Origin: Cynocephalus volans
Taxonomy: Eukaryota > Chordata > Mammalia > Dermoptera > Cynocephalidae
DNA: 64,000 nt
Assembly: GCF_027409185.1 (NCBI RefSeq)
Contig: NC_084460.1
Coordinates: 145,250,569-145,314,568, forward strand
Direction: 5' to 3'
The notes below the pieces were generated by a model. The model did no database searches, had not been told where the DNA came from, and worked only from the letters and a program-made list of their open reading frames with translations. Position 1 is the first letter of the stretch, and each line of letters opens with the position of its first letter. A program made the position numbers and the translations under genes. Positions 47,301 through 60,946 of this stretch are shown in pieces.

Positions 47301-48430
47301 TCAACAGAAGGTCTTATCTTAAAGGACATTTTATGTTGAGGATGTTCAGGGGGGATCCAAAAGAGTTAGTTGACTCAAAATAATAAGGTAATGAAAGGTA
47401 GAGAAAAGTAAAGGGATTAATAGGCAGTTCTGTCATATCAGTTGAATCAGTCTGAATTTTATCCATTAGTTACTCTTTAATACACTGTAAGAAATCTTGT
47501 AGAGAAATTTATTTTAGAGTTGTTTTGTCTTTTAGAGGAAGCCTCTTAGTATCAATCAAAATCATTCCATTGTTTTTGAGAGGTTTTATATCCTCTGTTT
47601 GTTAAGGCACCTCTAAGATGAACTATTTTATCTAAATTAAAGGTTCTTCATAGTGGCTACTGCAATTCCAAGTTACCTTTAGAAAAGTTCATTCATATTT
47701 ACAAAAGGCACAAGATCTCAATCTGTAATTCTTCAACATATAAGCTTCTAGAGTTTTAGAAGGAGGATTTTTGAGTAGTTTAGACTTGAGGGAACCCATT
47801 CTGGTCTTTACTTTTCCTAAAACTCCCAGTAAGCTATGGGGAGTGTAGCCAAAGAAGATACTGTTCCAGAACGAGGAAAACATGGATACTGAACTATTTT
47901 TAATACAAACGGGTGACTTACCCAAGTTTGCACAAATATAAACAAACAGAATAACACTATTGTGTATGACACATGGAGAATTTACGTACAAAGAGAGCAG
48001 AGCTCAGATCCAAGAGAAACTCACTCTAAAACTGAGCAGTCAATGAAAAGCAGTGGGTGCAATGAGCTCTGTAGGTACCAGAACCTGTTTACACAAAGGC
48101 TTCAGGGTCCATAGGGAGAATATTCTTCAGATCCCACTTTTGACAGCCAAAATCAAAATCAAATTACTTAGAAAAGAAATTGGAAAGTTTATTGTCCTAG
48201 AGAACAGTAAGCACAGAACACCATCTGGGAGACTTCAAACTGAAAGTGGAAAGAAGTTCAAAGGTACATTGTTACAAGATGGATTATTAAGTAGAAATGA
48301 GGAAGTTGTTTAACCATTACAATAATTGATTATTATAATGGAGGTTTCCAGTAAAAGTGATTATCTTGTCCCAGTTTTGAAAGGTGGCTGAAGTTTTTTG
48401 ATTGGAAGAGTCATTTAGAAGAAACATTCT

Positions 48431-48536
48431 TTTTTTTTTTTTTTTTTTTGTCGTTTTTTCGTGACCGGCACTCAGCCAGTGAGTGCACCGGTCAGTCCTA
48501 TATAGGATCCGAACCCGCGGCGGGAGTGTCGCCGCT
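48431..48536 (-). repeat. 5'-truncated tRNA-Ile-derived SINE (CYN-like), present only in copy B
   Basis: Same SINE type, lacking its head, with a long A tail (seen as T on plus). It is flanked by a 14-bp direct repeat AGAAGAAACATTCT (48417-48430 and 48537-48550). Copy A has a single near-identical site at about 5555-5568. Confidence 0.92.
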
Positions 48537-48967
48537 AGAAGAAACATTCTAAGTAAAGTTTTTCTGTATTCAAAATCAAGCTAAGTTAAGTTTTACTTAC
48601 ATGGTCTGCCCGGTTTGGTCTTGTCAGGGAATTTTCAGACCTGGTCTCCATTTCATTTTATTTTCACACTTCTAAGACAAAGATTGCCTGCTTTTTAGCA
48701 AAGCATTAATTTGAAAGTTGTCTCCGAAGATATTGTTCAAGAGTATGTAGAAAATTTATATAGTATTATATTTTGTATAATACTGCATTCTGCATTCTGC
48801 AAAGCAAATAGTGAAAAAAAGAAAAGTAGGCTTCTTTATTTAAAAAAAAAAAAGATCAGTTTAAGAGCAATTGGATGTTTCATAAGAAATAATTACCTGA
48901 GTTCAATAACAGCTACGCAAGAGCAAACCAAATTATCTGAAAATACAAGGAATTCAATAAATCACCT

Positions 48968-49351
48968 ATATTAGCCCATTTCTGTTGCTTAAAACAAAAT
49001 ACTTGGAAATGGGTAATTTATAAAGAAAATGAAATTTATTCCCTTCAGTTTCCAAGGCTGGGAAGTCCAAGGTCCAAGGTGAAGTTCTTGATGCTGGTGA
49101 CAGTGATGGCAGGGTATCACATTGTGAAAATGGCAGAGCAGAGAGATAGACCCATCATGCTGCTCTTTTAAAGCCCTCAGAACCACACCCCTTCAAGGTT
49201 CACACCATTATTAATCCATTCACTACTGCATGGTCCTACAATCCAATCACCTCTTCAAGTCCCCACCTTTCAAGTAACACAATAGGATTTCCCCCGTCAT
49301 AACACAGTCACAGTGGGGATTAAGTTTTGGGGGGATATTCAACCCAAGGCA
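48968..49351 (-). mobile_element. MaLR solo LTR (MST/MLT1A group), copy B
   Basis: Same fossil LTR as at 5984-6366, carried along by the tandem duplication. Confidence 0.8.
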
Positions 49352-49493
49352 TCATCCAAGCAGAAAGTCACACACAACAAAAGTTCTCCCCTAAGTGGTA
49401 GAAAAAGTGACTCTTGGTCTCCTCACAACAAATGGAAACTGAAAGAATCTAAACTTCAAGGCCACCCTCTGCTAAACTATATAGCAGGCCATG

Positions 49494-51883
49494 TCCCAGA
49501 GTTGCGCAGGAAATACCAGGAGGTGGTCCTTTCCCTACTCTTACACAAGACTCTGGGCAGAAGTCTCTCCTCCTTCAGCCTCTAGCAAAACTATCCGTAT
49601 ATCTCCCCAAATCCAGATGAGAACCTGCCAAGGAAAATTTGGGACAGAGTCATTTGATTACTTTCCTTTCCTATCTACCTCTTTATTCTTCTTCCCCACA
49701 TCACTCAATTAGCAAATTCAGATTTATATTTACTTCAATTATTTTATATTCTCCTTGTACCATAAAGAAGTAATTCTCAGTTTATGAGACATAGTTATAT
49801 TTACAGTATAGAGAACTCTAAGAATTAAGTTTCCAAGCTTAGTTATTAATACACTAAGGGCTAGGCAAAGAGATTTAGTAGATATTTTTTTCAAAACAAA
49901 TTCAAGTCAGAAGGTGAATTCCTTCATTCTCTTCATATTGCTTCTATAAGAAATCCAAACATACCAGATGTATAGAGAACTAATGCTAACTATGGAGTCA
50001 GCTCTACAGTAAAAGAGGCAACAGAAAAAAGAAAATTAATATACTTTCCATCCTCTTCACCCTATTAGATTCTTTCCTTAATAAACTTGAGTCCACTCAA
50101 AAGACTCTTACTCTTTTTTAGAAGTTCACCCCCTTACAAAAAGACTTCTGACCTGAATCTAATTTTCTGTCTATTTTATGGGCCATTGTAGTTTGACTAA
50201 GTAAACCTGGATATTGGGTGAAACTCTTTCTACATACTAGGAAGATATCTCCATCTACAATACAGCCCACCCTTGCCTCACCCCTGTGGGTATTAACTGG
50301 AGGCTGAACAGTTAGGTAAGGAAAATTAATAAATATTCTTTCAGACAAATTTCTGTTTCTAAGGTGACAAAATGAATTTTCTTTCTCTTTGCATCACTTC
50401 TAGAACAATTTGAAATACACTGCCAGACAAATAGAAACCTTATGCTAACTACAAGGCCAGTTCTATACTCAGAGAGGCAACAGAGAAAAGAAAATTAATA
50501 GTTTTTATCCTCTTCACCCCATTACATTCCTTCCTTAAATCCAATTTTCTGTCTACTTTACAGACCACTGTAGTTTGGCTAAGTAAAACTGCATATTGGA
50601 TGAAAGTCTTTCTTTCTACTAGGAAGCTGCCTCCACCTATGGTACAGCCCACCCCTGCCCCACAGATCCCAGCTCCATGGTCAGCACGGCCTCCCTTGTG
50701 TGAGTATAAATGTACAGTGAGTCTTAACTGCAGGCTGAGCAGTTATCTTTGCAACGGTGTAGAAAAGTGAAGGCTTTCTCCCCAATCCTAATTTTTCTCT
50801 TTCTCCTCTCCCACATGCCCACTCCCACCTGAGGTGTAGCTCCACCTCTGCCGTGGCTGTCTGGCTTACGTGGAAGCAGGTGCTGGATGAGCTGATTCTT
50901 AGATTAATTGACTCCACTTGCTGAGCCCCCAGGATCCCTCACACAGGCCTTGGCTACTGTATGACAAGCTTCAGGTTCTTTTTCAGACTCCAGTAGAGAC
51001 TCTGAATATGCCTACCTACACCTAGTTTATACCATACATCCAGGCCACCTCCCATGAATTGAGTTATCACTGTTGGATCGGGGCTGTTCTCGGTGAAATG
51101 TGACTCTTTCAAAAATTGAGAGTTCAATAAGAAGAGTTGGTCAATTGTCCCTTATCTTACTACATCCTACCCTTTCTTTCATGGAGCTATAAACTGAACT
51201 GTAGATGACAAGGGTGTATAATAATGAACAATTATTTTATTAAGCAGTTCATGGAATAGGTATAACAAAATCCACTATATTCTAAAGGCAGAAAAGAATT
51301 TAATTTTGATCTTTCTGTTTTTAAATCTGGGATGGTGTATGAGAATATGAGCGGAGAGTGTGAGCAGTTGGAAGTGGAGTGAAGGTCCCTGAGACCCCTC
51401 TGTGTCCTACTCACACCGTCTCACTCTGGACTGGACATGTTTCCGTCTTTTACAGACAAAGTCATTGCCTGATGGAACTGGTGATCTGGTCTTTCTCGAA
51501 TGAGAGAGGGCCTGGGTGCCCTCCAAGGCTGTTCTTCCTTTCTCAGCTCTCTTTGATGTGGTCACCCTAGGGTCTCTATTATGTCCTACACCTCCATCTC
51601 CCAACCCACCCTCTGCTACACAGTTACCTTGTTACCAGACTCAGTGGTTCTGCCTCCTGGAGACTATATTACAAACAGACTACCAAGATCAGACTGGAGA
51701 AAAGAAAACTTTTTATTACCTGCAACAAGTAAGGAGAAAACCAGAAATAGCTCCCAAAGCAGTGTCTCCCCAAGGAGAAAGTCCAACTCTCTTTTATTTA
51801 GTACAAACATGAATATGCAAGGATCTTAAGTCATCACATGTAGAGGTGGGTTCTTGTTGGCACAAGTGCAGTTACTCATCATG
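49494..51883. other. Segment present in copy B and missing from copy A (2,390 bp)
   Basis: Copy A joins at CATG (6503-6506), the 4 bp shared by the two ends of this segment in B (49490-49493 and 51880-51883). Copy C holds homologous sequence for most of it, so the loss happened in A. Confidence 0.85.
50311..51119. repeat. C-derived tract inside copy B, creating a local partial duplication
   Basis: About 99% identical to 26661-27470 in copy C (roughly eight differences by eye), whereas sequence on the right is near 86%. On its left, 49855-50310 is B's own diverged version of the same sequence, so B has the first 430-450 bp of the tract twice in a row. The left join falls in a shared AGTTA. 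Confidence 0.85.
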
Positions 51884-52141
51884 CTTGTTCATAAATCCTA
51901 TGTTACGTTAATGAAGGTCACACTCCTTGGGTGGAGAATTCAACATTATAATGAGCTACATTCACCAAAGTTCAATTCTTCAGCCCCTGAAACTTGACTG
52001 ATCAGTTTTAGCTGGTTTCATCCTCCAGAGATGTCTTGTTGCTTTCTGGAACAGATGTTCTGCAAAATAACTTTTAAGAGAGGTTATTGCAGCAGTAGCA
52101 GCTTAACCCTTTCTTACTCCCTTACTTTGCCTACAAAATCA
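51630..52141 (-). mobile_element. Solo LTR, about 512 bp, unnamed ERV family (copy B)
   Basis: Segment bounded by TG and CA that copy C lacks at the matching site (about 27990-28005). On the minus strand it carries an AATAAA signal before its end. These traits indicate a solo LTR; the family was not identified and target-site repeats are unclear. Confidence 0.6.
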
Positions 52142-52381
52142 CCCCTTGCAGGAGTAGGTTTCCTTGATGCTCTCAGATACTGCAAAATGTCTAGTTCCTG
52201 GCCATACAATGTGGTGATGGAGAGAAGACTCCAAAACTAAACTTCAAGGGTCCCCTGCCTACAAATTCTGTAGGAACAAATTCATTTTGATGTAGCTAGG
52301 ACAAAAAGGAAAGTCAGAAATGATTCCTTTCCATTGCCACAACTTAGATTCTAGACAAAGATCCTCTTTTCAGAGTCACCG

Positions 52382-52892
52382 TGATGGGCATTATAATGCC
52401 TCCTCCCCCAACAGATGTTCCCGTTCCAGTCCCTACACCCTTGGAATGTGTAAGATTGCCTGCCAAAAAGGATTTAATAGTTCAGATACAATTAAGGTTG
52501 CTAATCAGCTGATCATAAAATAGATTTTTTAGGATTTTCTGGCGGACCAGATGTAAGCACACTGGGCCTTAAAGTGGAAGAAGGAGGCTGAAGGGTCAGG
52601 AAAAAGGAAAATGTGACCACAAAACACAGGCACAGAGAGGTGCAACAGTGCTGGCTGTGAAGATGGACGTGCCCATGAACCAAAGCCTGTGGGGGCCCGC
52701 TAGAAGCTGGAAAAGAAAACAAATTCTCTCCTAGAGCCTACAGAAAGGAATGCAGCCCCACCAACACCTTGATTGTAGCCCAGTTAGATCCATGTCAGAT
52801 TTCTGCACTCCAGGACTGTACCATAATATGTTTGTGTTGTTTAAACCACCAAATTTTGGTAATTTGTGACAACGGCAACAGGAAACACACTA
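52382..52892 (+). mobile_element. MLT1-type MaLR LTR (copy B), uninterrupted
   Basis: Same fossil as 7001-7697 without the SINE. It shows the empty target site around 52831. Confidence 0.75.
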
Positions 52893-52913
52893 TCCCATGC
52901 CAATCTAAATTGC

Positions 52914-53335
52914 TGTAGAGCTAGAGCTGGAGTCTGGAGCTTAGAGATCCCTCAAGTCCATTCACAAAGCCTTCACGTGCAGGTCTATGAGCTAGGTAAC
53001 CAGCAAAAAGGTCCTTGGAGCCTTGGTTGAAGAACTAATAGTCTTTATTCAGCCCACACAACACTATGAGCCAAGCAGTCTACAGGAGAAACTCAGAAAC
53101 TCAACTGCTATGGGCAAAGTCCAAAGGAAAAACTGTAACTGAGCAGCTGCCAGCGCAGTAAACATGCTTATTGCTAGACGCTTAGAGGCCAGCGCTATTT
53201 CACAAACTGAACAACACACAATAGCTACAAAACTAAAAAGATACATTGGCGCACATGCGCACTAACTCCACCCACACACAACTTGTTTACAAGAAATGTC
53301 AGGGAGCCTGACTAATTTATCCTATTTTCCCCACA
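52914..53335 (-). mobile_element. Solo LTR, 422 bp, ERV1-like, copy B
   Basis: Same solo LTR as at 7715-8137, with the TTGC repeat on both sides (52910-52913 and 53336-53339), inherited through the tandem duplication. Confidence 0.85.
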
Positions 53336-55442
53336 TTGCCTATCCCCTTTCCAAATCCCCATCCTCTCTGGGGGGATGGAGGGGTGAGGGTTAAAACCCA
53401 CATGTCCGATTCTTCCCGACCATTGCCATCTTCTCATTTTTCTCATAATCTACTCAGGACAGAATAGGTGGACTTTACTCCCTATCGCTACATCATCAAA
53501 TCCCGCTGTTAACAAAGTGGCAAATTTAAGGTCCTCTTTCCATAAACACAAAGACCAGAAGTCAGTCCCCCAAACCTAGTGGCGGATATATCACAGAAGG
53601 GCATAAATAAATTTAGAAAATCTCCTCTTAAGTTTCTCTTGCTGAAAAACCAAGTACTAGCTTTTTGTCACCACAGAGGCCATGAAAAGAAACACGGTAA
53701 AACAGGAAATTAAATTGTCATTGTTTAATACTTGCAAAAATATTGTTTCCATTGATGATGAAACCACCTGTAGCTGTTTTTCTTCAGGGGAATCTGTGAA
53801 GATGCAAGTCTGCTCAATATGAATCTGGCTGAGAAAAGCATATAGAACATAGTTCTCTACTCTGTAGGTCGCATCAACAATTAGTAGGGAATTTTCTTGA
53901 AATAATAAAGGTGACAGAGAAAGTTCACATATTCACATGTAGCAATCGTTACAGCTAGGACGAATTAGGAAGGTTTGGCACTGGGTTTGACTGGGCAGAG
54001 ATGAAGACAAGAACTTCTCCTGAAATTCTGCAGTAGCAGGACGATGCGCTTAGAATGGAGCCCAGGCAGCAGAAGGCGCAGCTCAGGTGCAGTGAGAGAA
54101 CTGGGTTCTACGGAAACTGACAGACCAAGAAACTGTGCCTAAGGCTAGTCTGCCACTTTGGGCTTTGAGTTCTATTCAGCAAATTTCTATTTCTTCAAAT
54201 AAACAGATACAGAATTGTAGCTACAAGGGGAGAATAAGTTCTAGTATTCTATAGCCGTGCTAGTTGTCTATAATTAACAATATTTTGTTGTGTATTTTCA
54301 AATGGCTAGAAGAGAGAAATTCAAATGTTCTCATCATGAAGTATTCATAAATATTTGCAGCGATGGGTATGCTAATTAGCCTGATTTGATCATCAAAATA
54401 TTACTTTGTACCCCACGAATATGTACAATTATTTCATGCCAATCAAAAAATCAATTTTTCTAAAAAGCTGGGGATGGGAGGAATGTGTCATGTACGTAGA
54501 GAAATCTTTTTCTTTATTTTACACATTCACAAGGTCGTATGCAAGAAAGCCAGGAAGCCAAAGATTAAATACACCACAAATGACCAGACAGAAAACATAC
54601 ATAGTTTAGATACGAAAAAAATCAACTGAATTTATTCAACTGAGTTGATCAAACATGCCTACTATTTCAGGTAGTTCTCAGTTCCAGAAAAAATATATTC
54701 AGTTGGTGTATGTGTAAAAGGAACAAATTGTTCAGCAACATTGCCTGAAAACTGAAAAGGAAAAACTTTTGAAAGAACTCAGAATTTTTCTGATTATATT
54801 GCAGAAAAGCACGTCAAATTACTGCAAGTATGTTAATTGTTCAATTTGTGTATCTTTTAATAAACGCAATAGAAATATATTACTCTTCAAAATTACTTGT
54901 GAACCTCATAGAAAAATTCATTTTAAATGCTTTAAGAGGATGTGTATTGTCATATTTGGTCTAACAATATTATTTTAATTTACATATTGTTTGGATAATT
55001 ATACATATCTACTTAAGAGGAGGTTTAAAAATACCCTTCTCGAGAATTATTTATGTGAGCATGAATACATTTTAACCAAAGGATTTACACATACTGAGTC
55101 TTCCTTTAAAAAAATATAAATTCAAAAGAGTTTCATAATATGTGTATCTGGAAACACAAGAGTTCTTTCATGTTACAGACATCAATGTAGTGATTTCAGT
55201 CTCTGTTTCATCCTTGTGTATGGATTTAAAACAAGTAAGTGAGGTCTGTCCCTAAAGTGCTCATTAACTATTTTTATGGTGGTAACGGATATAGAAGACA
55301 AGCATATCTAGCTTAAATTTTTTATTCATTCATTTAAGAACACATTAGGTTCCTACTCTGTGCAAAACACAGGACCAGATATGATTTATTTAAACAGAGA
55401 GAATATGAAAAGAATCATGGAAGTTTTCCTGAAAAATATTTA

Positions 55443-56363
55443 TTACTTTATCACTTTTCTCAGTGCACCTAAAACTTCCTTGTTTCTTAGGCTGTAAATA
55501 AAGGGGTTTAGCAGGGGAATTATAATCGTGTAGAACAGTGAATACATTTTATCCTGGTATTTATCTCGGCCAGACCCAGGACGTACATACATGAAGAAGA
55601 GCGTGCCATAGAACAAGGAGACAGAGAGCAGATGGGCACAGCATGTGGAGAAGGCTTTGCTTCTGCCTTTCTCAAACTTTTTTTTCAGGATGGCATAGAG
55701 GACATGGGTATAAGAAACTATGATGGTCATAAAAGTAAAAGTTTGTATAAAAGCAGCAAAAATCAATACAACTAAAGCATTAACAGATGGATCAGTGCAA
55801 GAAATTGTAAACAGTGACAAGATTTCACAATAGAAATGATGTATTACATTATACCTACAGAAAGTTAATCTAAATAATAATCCTACATGAACAACAGGGT
55901 GTAGAAAACCAATTACATAGGACATACTTATCAAGCAAGCGCTGAGTCTGTTGGACATCACCACTGGATAAAGTAAGGGGTTACATATGGCTACATAGCG
56001 GTCATAGGCCATCACTACCAGGAGGAAACATTCTGTGGTTGCACTGGAACCAAAAAAATAATATTGGGCCATGCATTCAGAGAGGGATATCATTTGACCT
56101 TTGTTTGAGATGTTGACAAGCATCCTGGGGGTCACAGAGGATGAAGAACAAGCATCTGCAAAGGCTAAACTGCCAAGGAACCAGTACATGGGGGTGTGAA
56201 GATGGGGGTCCTTCCAGATCAGAAAAATCAGTCCAAGGTTGCCCACCATGGTGATGACATAAATCAATAAGAACAGCAGGAATAGGGGAACCTGCAGCCC
56301 TGGACAATCTGTTAGTCCTTTTAGAACAAACTCTGTCACCATTGTCTCGTTTGTCTCTATCAT
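55443..56363 (-). CDS. OR5AC: OR1': intact olfactory receptor, recent duplicate of OR1 (306 aa)
   Basis: Second copy of OR1 in the next tandem unit. All signature motifs are kept (NET glycosylation site, [30 protein letters not shown]). By eye about nine bases differ from OR1 over the coding exon, giving five amino-acid changes: L86S, W143C, F200L, R220H and P230F (the last needs two base changes). W143C lies in TM4, and R220H and P230F lie in the third cytoplasmic loop region. The ATG used is at 56361-56363; the open frame continues to a GTG at 56369, which I do not take as start. The OR1 splice acceptor is preserved just upstream (CAG at 56382-56384). It is probably functional, and changes of this kind can alter ligand range or coupling, which the sequence cannot settle. 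Confidence 0.93.
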   Translation of the reverse strand: MIETNETMVTEFVLKGLTDCPGLQVPLFLLFLLIYVITMVGNLGLIFLIWKDPHLHTPMYWFLGSLAFADACSSSSVTPRMLVNISNKGQMISLSECMAQYYFFGSSATTECFLLVVMAYDRYVAICNPLLYPVVMSNRLSACLISMSYVIGFLHPVVHVGLLFRLTFCRYNVIHHFYCEILSLFTISCTDPSVNALVVLIFAAFIQTFTFMTIIVSYTHVLYAILKKKFEKGRSKAFSTCCAHLLSVSLFYGTLFFMYVRPGSGRDKYQDKMYSLFYTIIIPLLNPFIYSLRNKEVLGALRKVIK

Positions 56364-56414
56364 ATTCACTCAGACTGATCACTGCAATGAGAGAAGAGGG
56401 AAAGAAAAAAAATT

Positions 56415-59400
56415 GCCAACATTCATATAAAATGATACTGAATTGCAATGTCATATTCCTGTCTAGATGCTGCTTAATCAGCAGATATGAAGGTGTGGTA
56501 TTTCTGTTTTCAAAAACATAAAAATATGAAATATTTTATAAATAATTTTGAGATATAAGGTTTTTAAAAAATATGTGATTATGTGAAATGTTAAGGAGGT
56601 GGCTGCAGACACTAATTTACCTTGTCCAATAACTTGTCAATCAGAAACACCTTAAATTAAATACATAAAAGTGAATATTTATACAGAATTAAGAATGAAA
56701 AATACATAATATATTTTATACTAAATCTCTTGAAGCAAGATAGATTCAAGTTCAGAAGTGTTTTCTCACTTTCTCAGGAATTCTTTCGTATCTTTTATAC
56801 TGAATAAAAGTGAGATTAATTGATATTAATGCAAATATCTCTGGTATTAATGATATATGGAATTTCCTCCTCCTAAGATATTGAGTCAAGTAATAATACG
56901 GTGAGTTAAAATCCTATTTATGCTGTTTTCTATCCCTTACCAATATGTTACTACTTCTGCTTATCAAAACCACCACATTTCTAATAGACTATTAAAAAAT
57001 TTTCCTCCATAAAACTGTATATGAAAAAAATCATTAATTCATTTAGTTAATAAATATTTACTTAGTACCTCCAAAGTTAAAACACTGTAATTCTTAGTTC
57101 AATCACACATAGAACATTTAACCCAGGTATTATAGGCATAATGCTAAAGTAACGCCAATGTTGAGGGGAAAAAAGCACACATACAGACACCGATGGCTTG
57201 TTCGCAGATTTCAGATAGATCCAAGAGCTGTCATTAAACATGCCAATATAGGAAATTATCCAGTTAACTAAGAATATCTTTTAATATTTTAAAAACATAA
57301 TTCTGAAGATATTGTAACAATTTTACTTTTTTCTGATATATTTGATATTGTTGGTGGGATTACCAAAGTCAAGTTGGAAGGAAACATTACAAAAGACACT
57401 ACAATGGAGGGAACATCCAGTATTTTGAATATCTGGATTTAATTTAAATGTTAAAAATTATAAATTTTGTTTAAATAGCAAATCAAATGAGGAGAAATGT
57501 TGAATCACAGAAATAGATAATGACTAACATAAAGATAGGCAAGGCCAAAAAAATCCCTGAGATAAAAACGTAACTATACATTCTATAAACCTGAGAAGTA
57601 AGTGAGAAGGCTAGATCCTATGCAACCTAGGAGGAAAAAAATCTAAGACAGTATCAGGAGAATACATTGCTTTATGACAAATTATGCGTAATTCTGGACC
57701 CAAGATATTTTTAATGAACACAAATCCCCCACCTTGCTGATCTAAATCAGGAGCTACCCATGTAGAAACAGCAAGCCTAAGTATATAACTATTCAAGGAA
57801 ATATTTACAAGTCTTGGGTTTACAACTCCTAGGCTGTACTAACAAGTTCAGCCAAATAGGTGTCTTACCAACACATATTTTTACTTTTATAACTTATTTT
57901 TATAACTTAATTACTCCACCATAAAAAAGAATGAAATTCTCCCATTTGCAACAACATGGATGAACCTGGAGAAACGTATGTTGAGTGAAATAAGCAAAGC
58001 ACAGAGGGATAAATACTACATGTGCTCAGTCATATGTGGGAGCTAAGAGAGAAAGAAGGAAGGAAATAAAGACCACAGTAGTGCATTGATAATGCAGAGG
58101 GAGGGAACATTCCTAGGGCTACAAAGTGGAGTGGAGAGGAGAGGGTAGGGGGATGGAGGTTGACAGATAATTGGGTGGGGACATGGGGTACAAAAGTAAT
58201 TTATGGTAATGAGTATGCCCCCAGTATGAATCTGGCCTTGACATCATGGGCATGAGGGGTGACAATTAGCTTTGTATCTCATGAATATTTGTAATAAAAA
58301 AAATCTGTAAGAAAAATCATTGTTTGAAATAAAACAGTCACCAATCTGATTAGACTTTGCTAATGACTATACTCCCCCCAAGTCTGTGCTGCCTGGGATC
58401 AATTTTCTGAATTGATTAAACTAATATGGAAATTTTTTAAGAGATAGGGTTAGTGAAAAATTCATATCTGAAAATAATAATCTTGGAACAGTAAAAACAT
58501 GTAGAAGGATTGGGATATTTTATATAGAAACGCACCTAGGGTTTTGTCCCTGAATAAAGAGGCTGTTCTGTGGAAAACAGTTCTTCTCCGTCTTTACTGG
58601 GACTAGAAAAAGAGAAAATCAGTTTGGGGTTTTTATTAGACACTAACATGCACTAACAGGCTTGCAGTAATCGTTGAGTAAGAACTCTGCTGTCAATCAC
58701 CAAACGTACCGAATTATCCTTATTAAACATGCTGTGGAGGATAAAGTGCTGAAGCATGCCCACTGCAGATGTGGTGAACTCTGCGATTCTGCATTATTTC
58801 CAGAGAAGTGCTCTCTAAAACATGAACTAGATTGAGGAGGAAGGCATTGACTTCCCTCAGAAGCCCTACAATTCTCCTGTCCTCAATTACTGGAAAATCT
58901 TCCTGATTTTATGAGGTTTCAAAAGTAAAGGACAGAATGAATTTTACTTTTTAAAGACACTGATAAAATATTTAGTAGATTGGTTCTGCAACTCATTATC
59001 TTGACAAAAAAAAAAAATGGAAACAAAAATGTAACAAAACTTGAGAATATTTCAGTCTCAATTCCAACTCTAAATTACCAGGAGATTATGCCTAACACTC
59101 TATGAACCTCGTTTTAATGTTCTCATTGGTAATCCTATGGACTTTCCAAAGTACATTTTTGCCCACAGTCTATGAGACTATGAATCGTTCTTGCTACTTA
59201 GTAGGCCGCATAGCATAAGGATAAGCATACAGACTCTATAACCCCGTCACATGAGTTCAGATCTTCATTCTACAAAAGTACTCGTATAGCTTTGTTTCCA
59301 TAAAGATTCAGAGGAATTGAACAAAGTGTTTATTTAGCTTTTCTGTTCAGGACTGCTTTCTGTTCCATTTGGTAGGTAAGTGATCTGAAAAAAATTTCAG

Positions 59401-60894
59401 ATATCATGACAGCTCATGAGAAACCTTTGGCACTGAAATAATATGCCTTTTCATGAAAAAAGTAATAATAAAATAAAGGATTGTATTCTCACCCAGTTCC
59501 TATAAGAAGATATAGAGATGCCACGAGATACAAATTTTCATGATGAACCCTTAAGGTACACAAACAAGATGTCAAAGGCAATTATTCCTTCCACATTAAT
59601 TCTTCAAGAAACACAGTTAGAAGGGATTAATATTTATTTCTTCCCGTCTTCAAACCTGTTTGCAAAGTTAATACTGAGACTCCCTCAATGCCAACAAAAG
59701 ATTCCCTGTAGGATAAAGTTGATCTACTGAGCATTGAAGACTAATGAACAAATCACTTCTAATAAGCCAATTGTAGCTATTATTTTTTCTTTGAAAAACA
59801 TAAGCATTACAAGTTAATTATTTAAGAAATAAAAACGTGTATTACATTGATGTTTCACGTGGAACTGATTGTCATCTAAATTTTACTCGGACAAATAAGA
59901 AGCATACTTTACTACATAGAAAACATTTTTGATGAATATATGTATTATATATGAATATATGTATAATCATCTTTGTGACGATTATCCAATGTTCCCACAG
60001 CATTTGGTTGCTTCAGACCTAAATTCTGAGAATTCAGCTTCTACCGATGGCGTAGCAGTTTGTTTCAGACCAACCCTCCCACACAGAATAACTTTGACTG
60101 AACCAGATGATATTGCCAATATGCAACCATTTTTGATATACAAAAATAGCAAATTTCATGTGCTTCACTCTAATCAAATATCTACACAAAATATTTTTTA
60201 TAGAAAATGTAGATAAACTCCAGGAAAACAAATTGCTGTAATCTAACTAATCAATGATGAAATACAGTATTCCTCCTACCTTTTGCCCAGGCATGTACCT
60301 GTATATACCATCTAAAGCAAAATTATGTTTCTGCTATACATAATTTTTTATAAACTATTTTTAACAACAATGTATCATTAGTATAAAAAACGTGTTTTTT
60401 TTCCTGGCTACATGATTTTTCATAAAAATCTGTAATTATAAAGTCTTAGAATCGAAGATAATTTGTCCAAATATGTTTGCATTGTTAATATATTGTTTAC
60501 AAATCTGCAACAGTCCCTAAGAGAAAATTGTGTCAATTTACACTGCAAAATTTGAAACAACCCATATCCCAAACTTTACACTAGTGAAAAGTAAAATATT
60601 TATCTATATGTATACACAAACACACATATGCACATGTCATATGTATTTATGTGTATGTATATTTGGCAAGAAATGTGCCTGACCTATATGTATGTGGCAA
60701 AAATGTAAAACTTTACCAAGATGTATGTACTGTTCAAAATTCTTTGTGGTAAATTGAAAAATTATAATTGTATATATTTATGGGGTACAAAGTGATGTTG
60801 CCTGACTTATTTCATTTATCATAAGGTCCTCCAGACTCCATTATGTTGTCACAAATAAAAGTATTTACTTCTCTTTTAAGTCTAAATAGTATTC

Positions 60895-60946
<52 letters not shown>

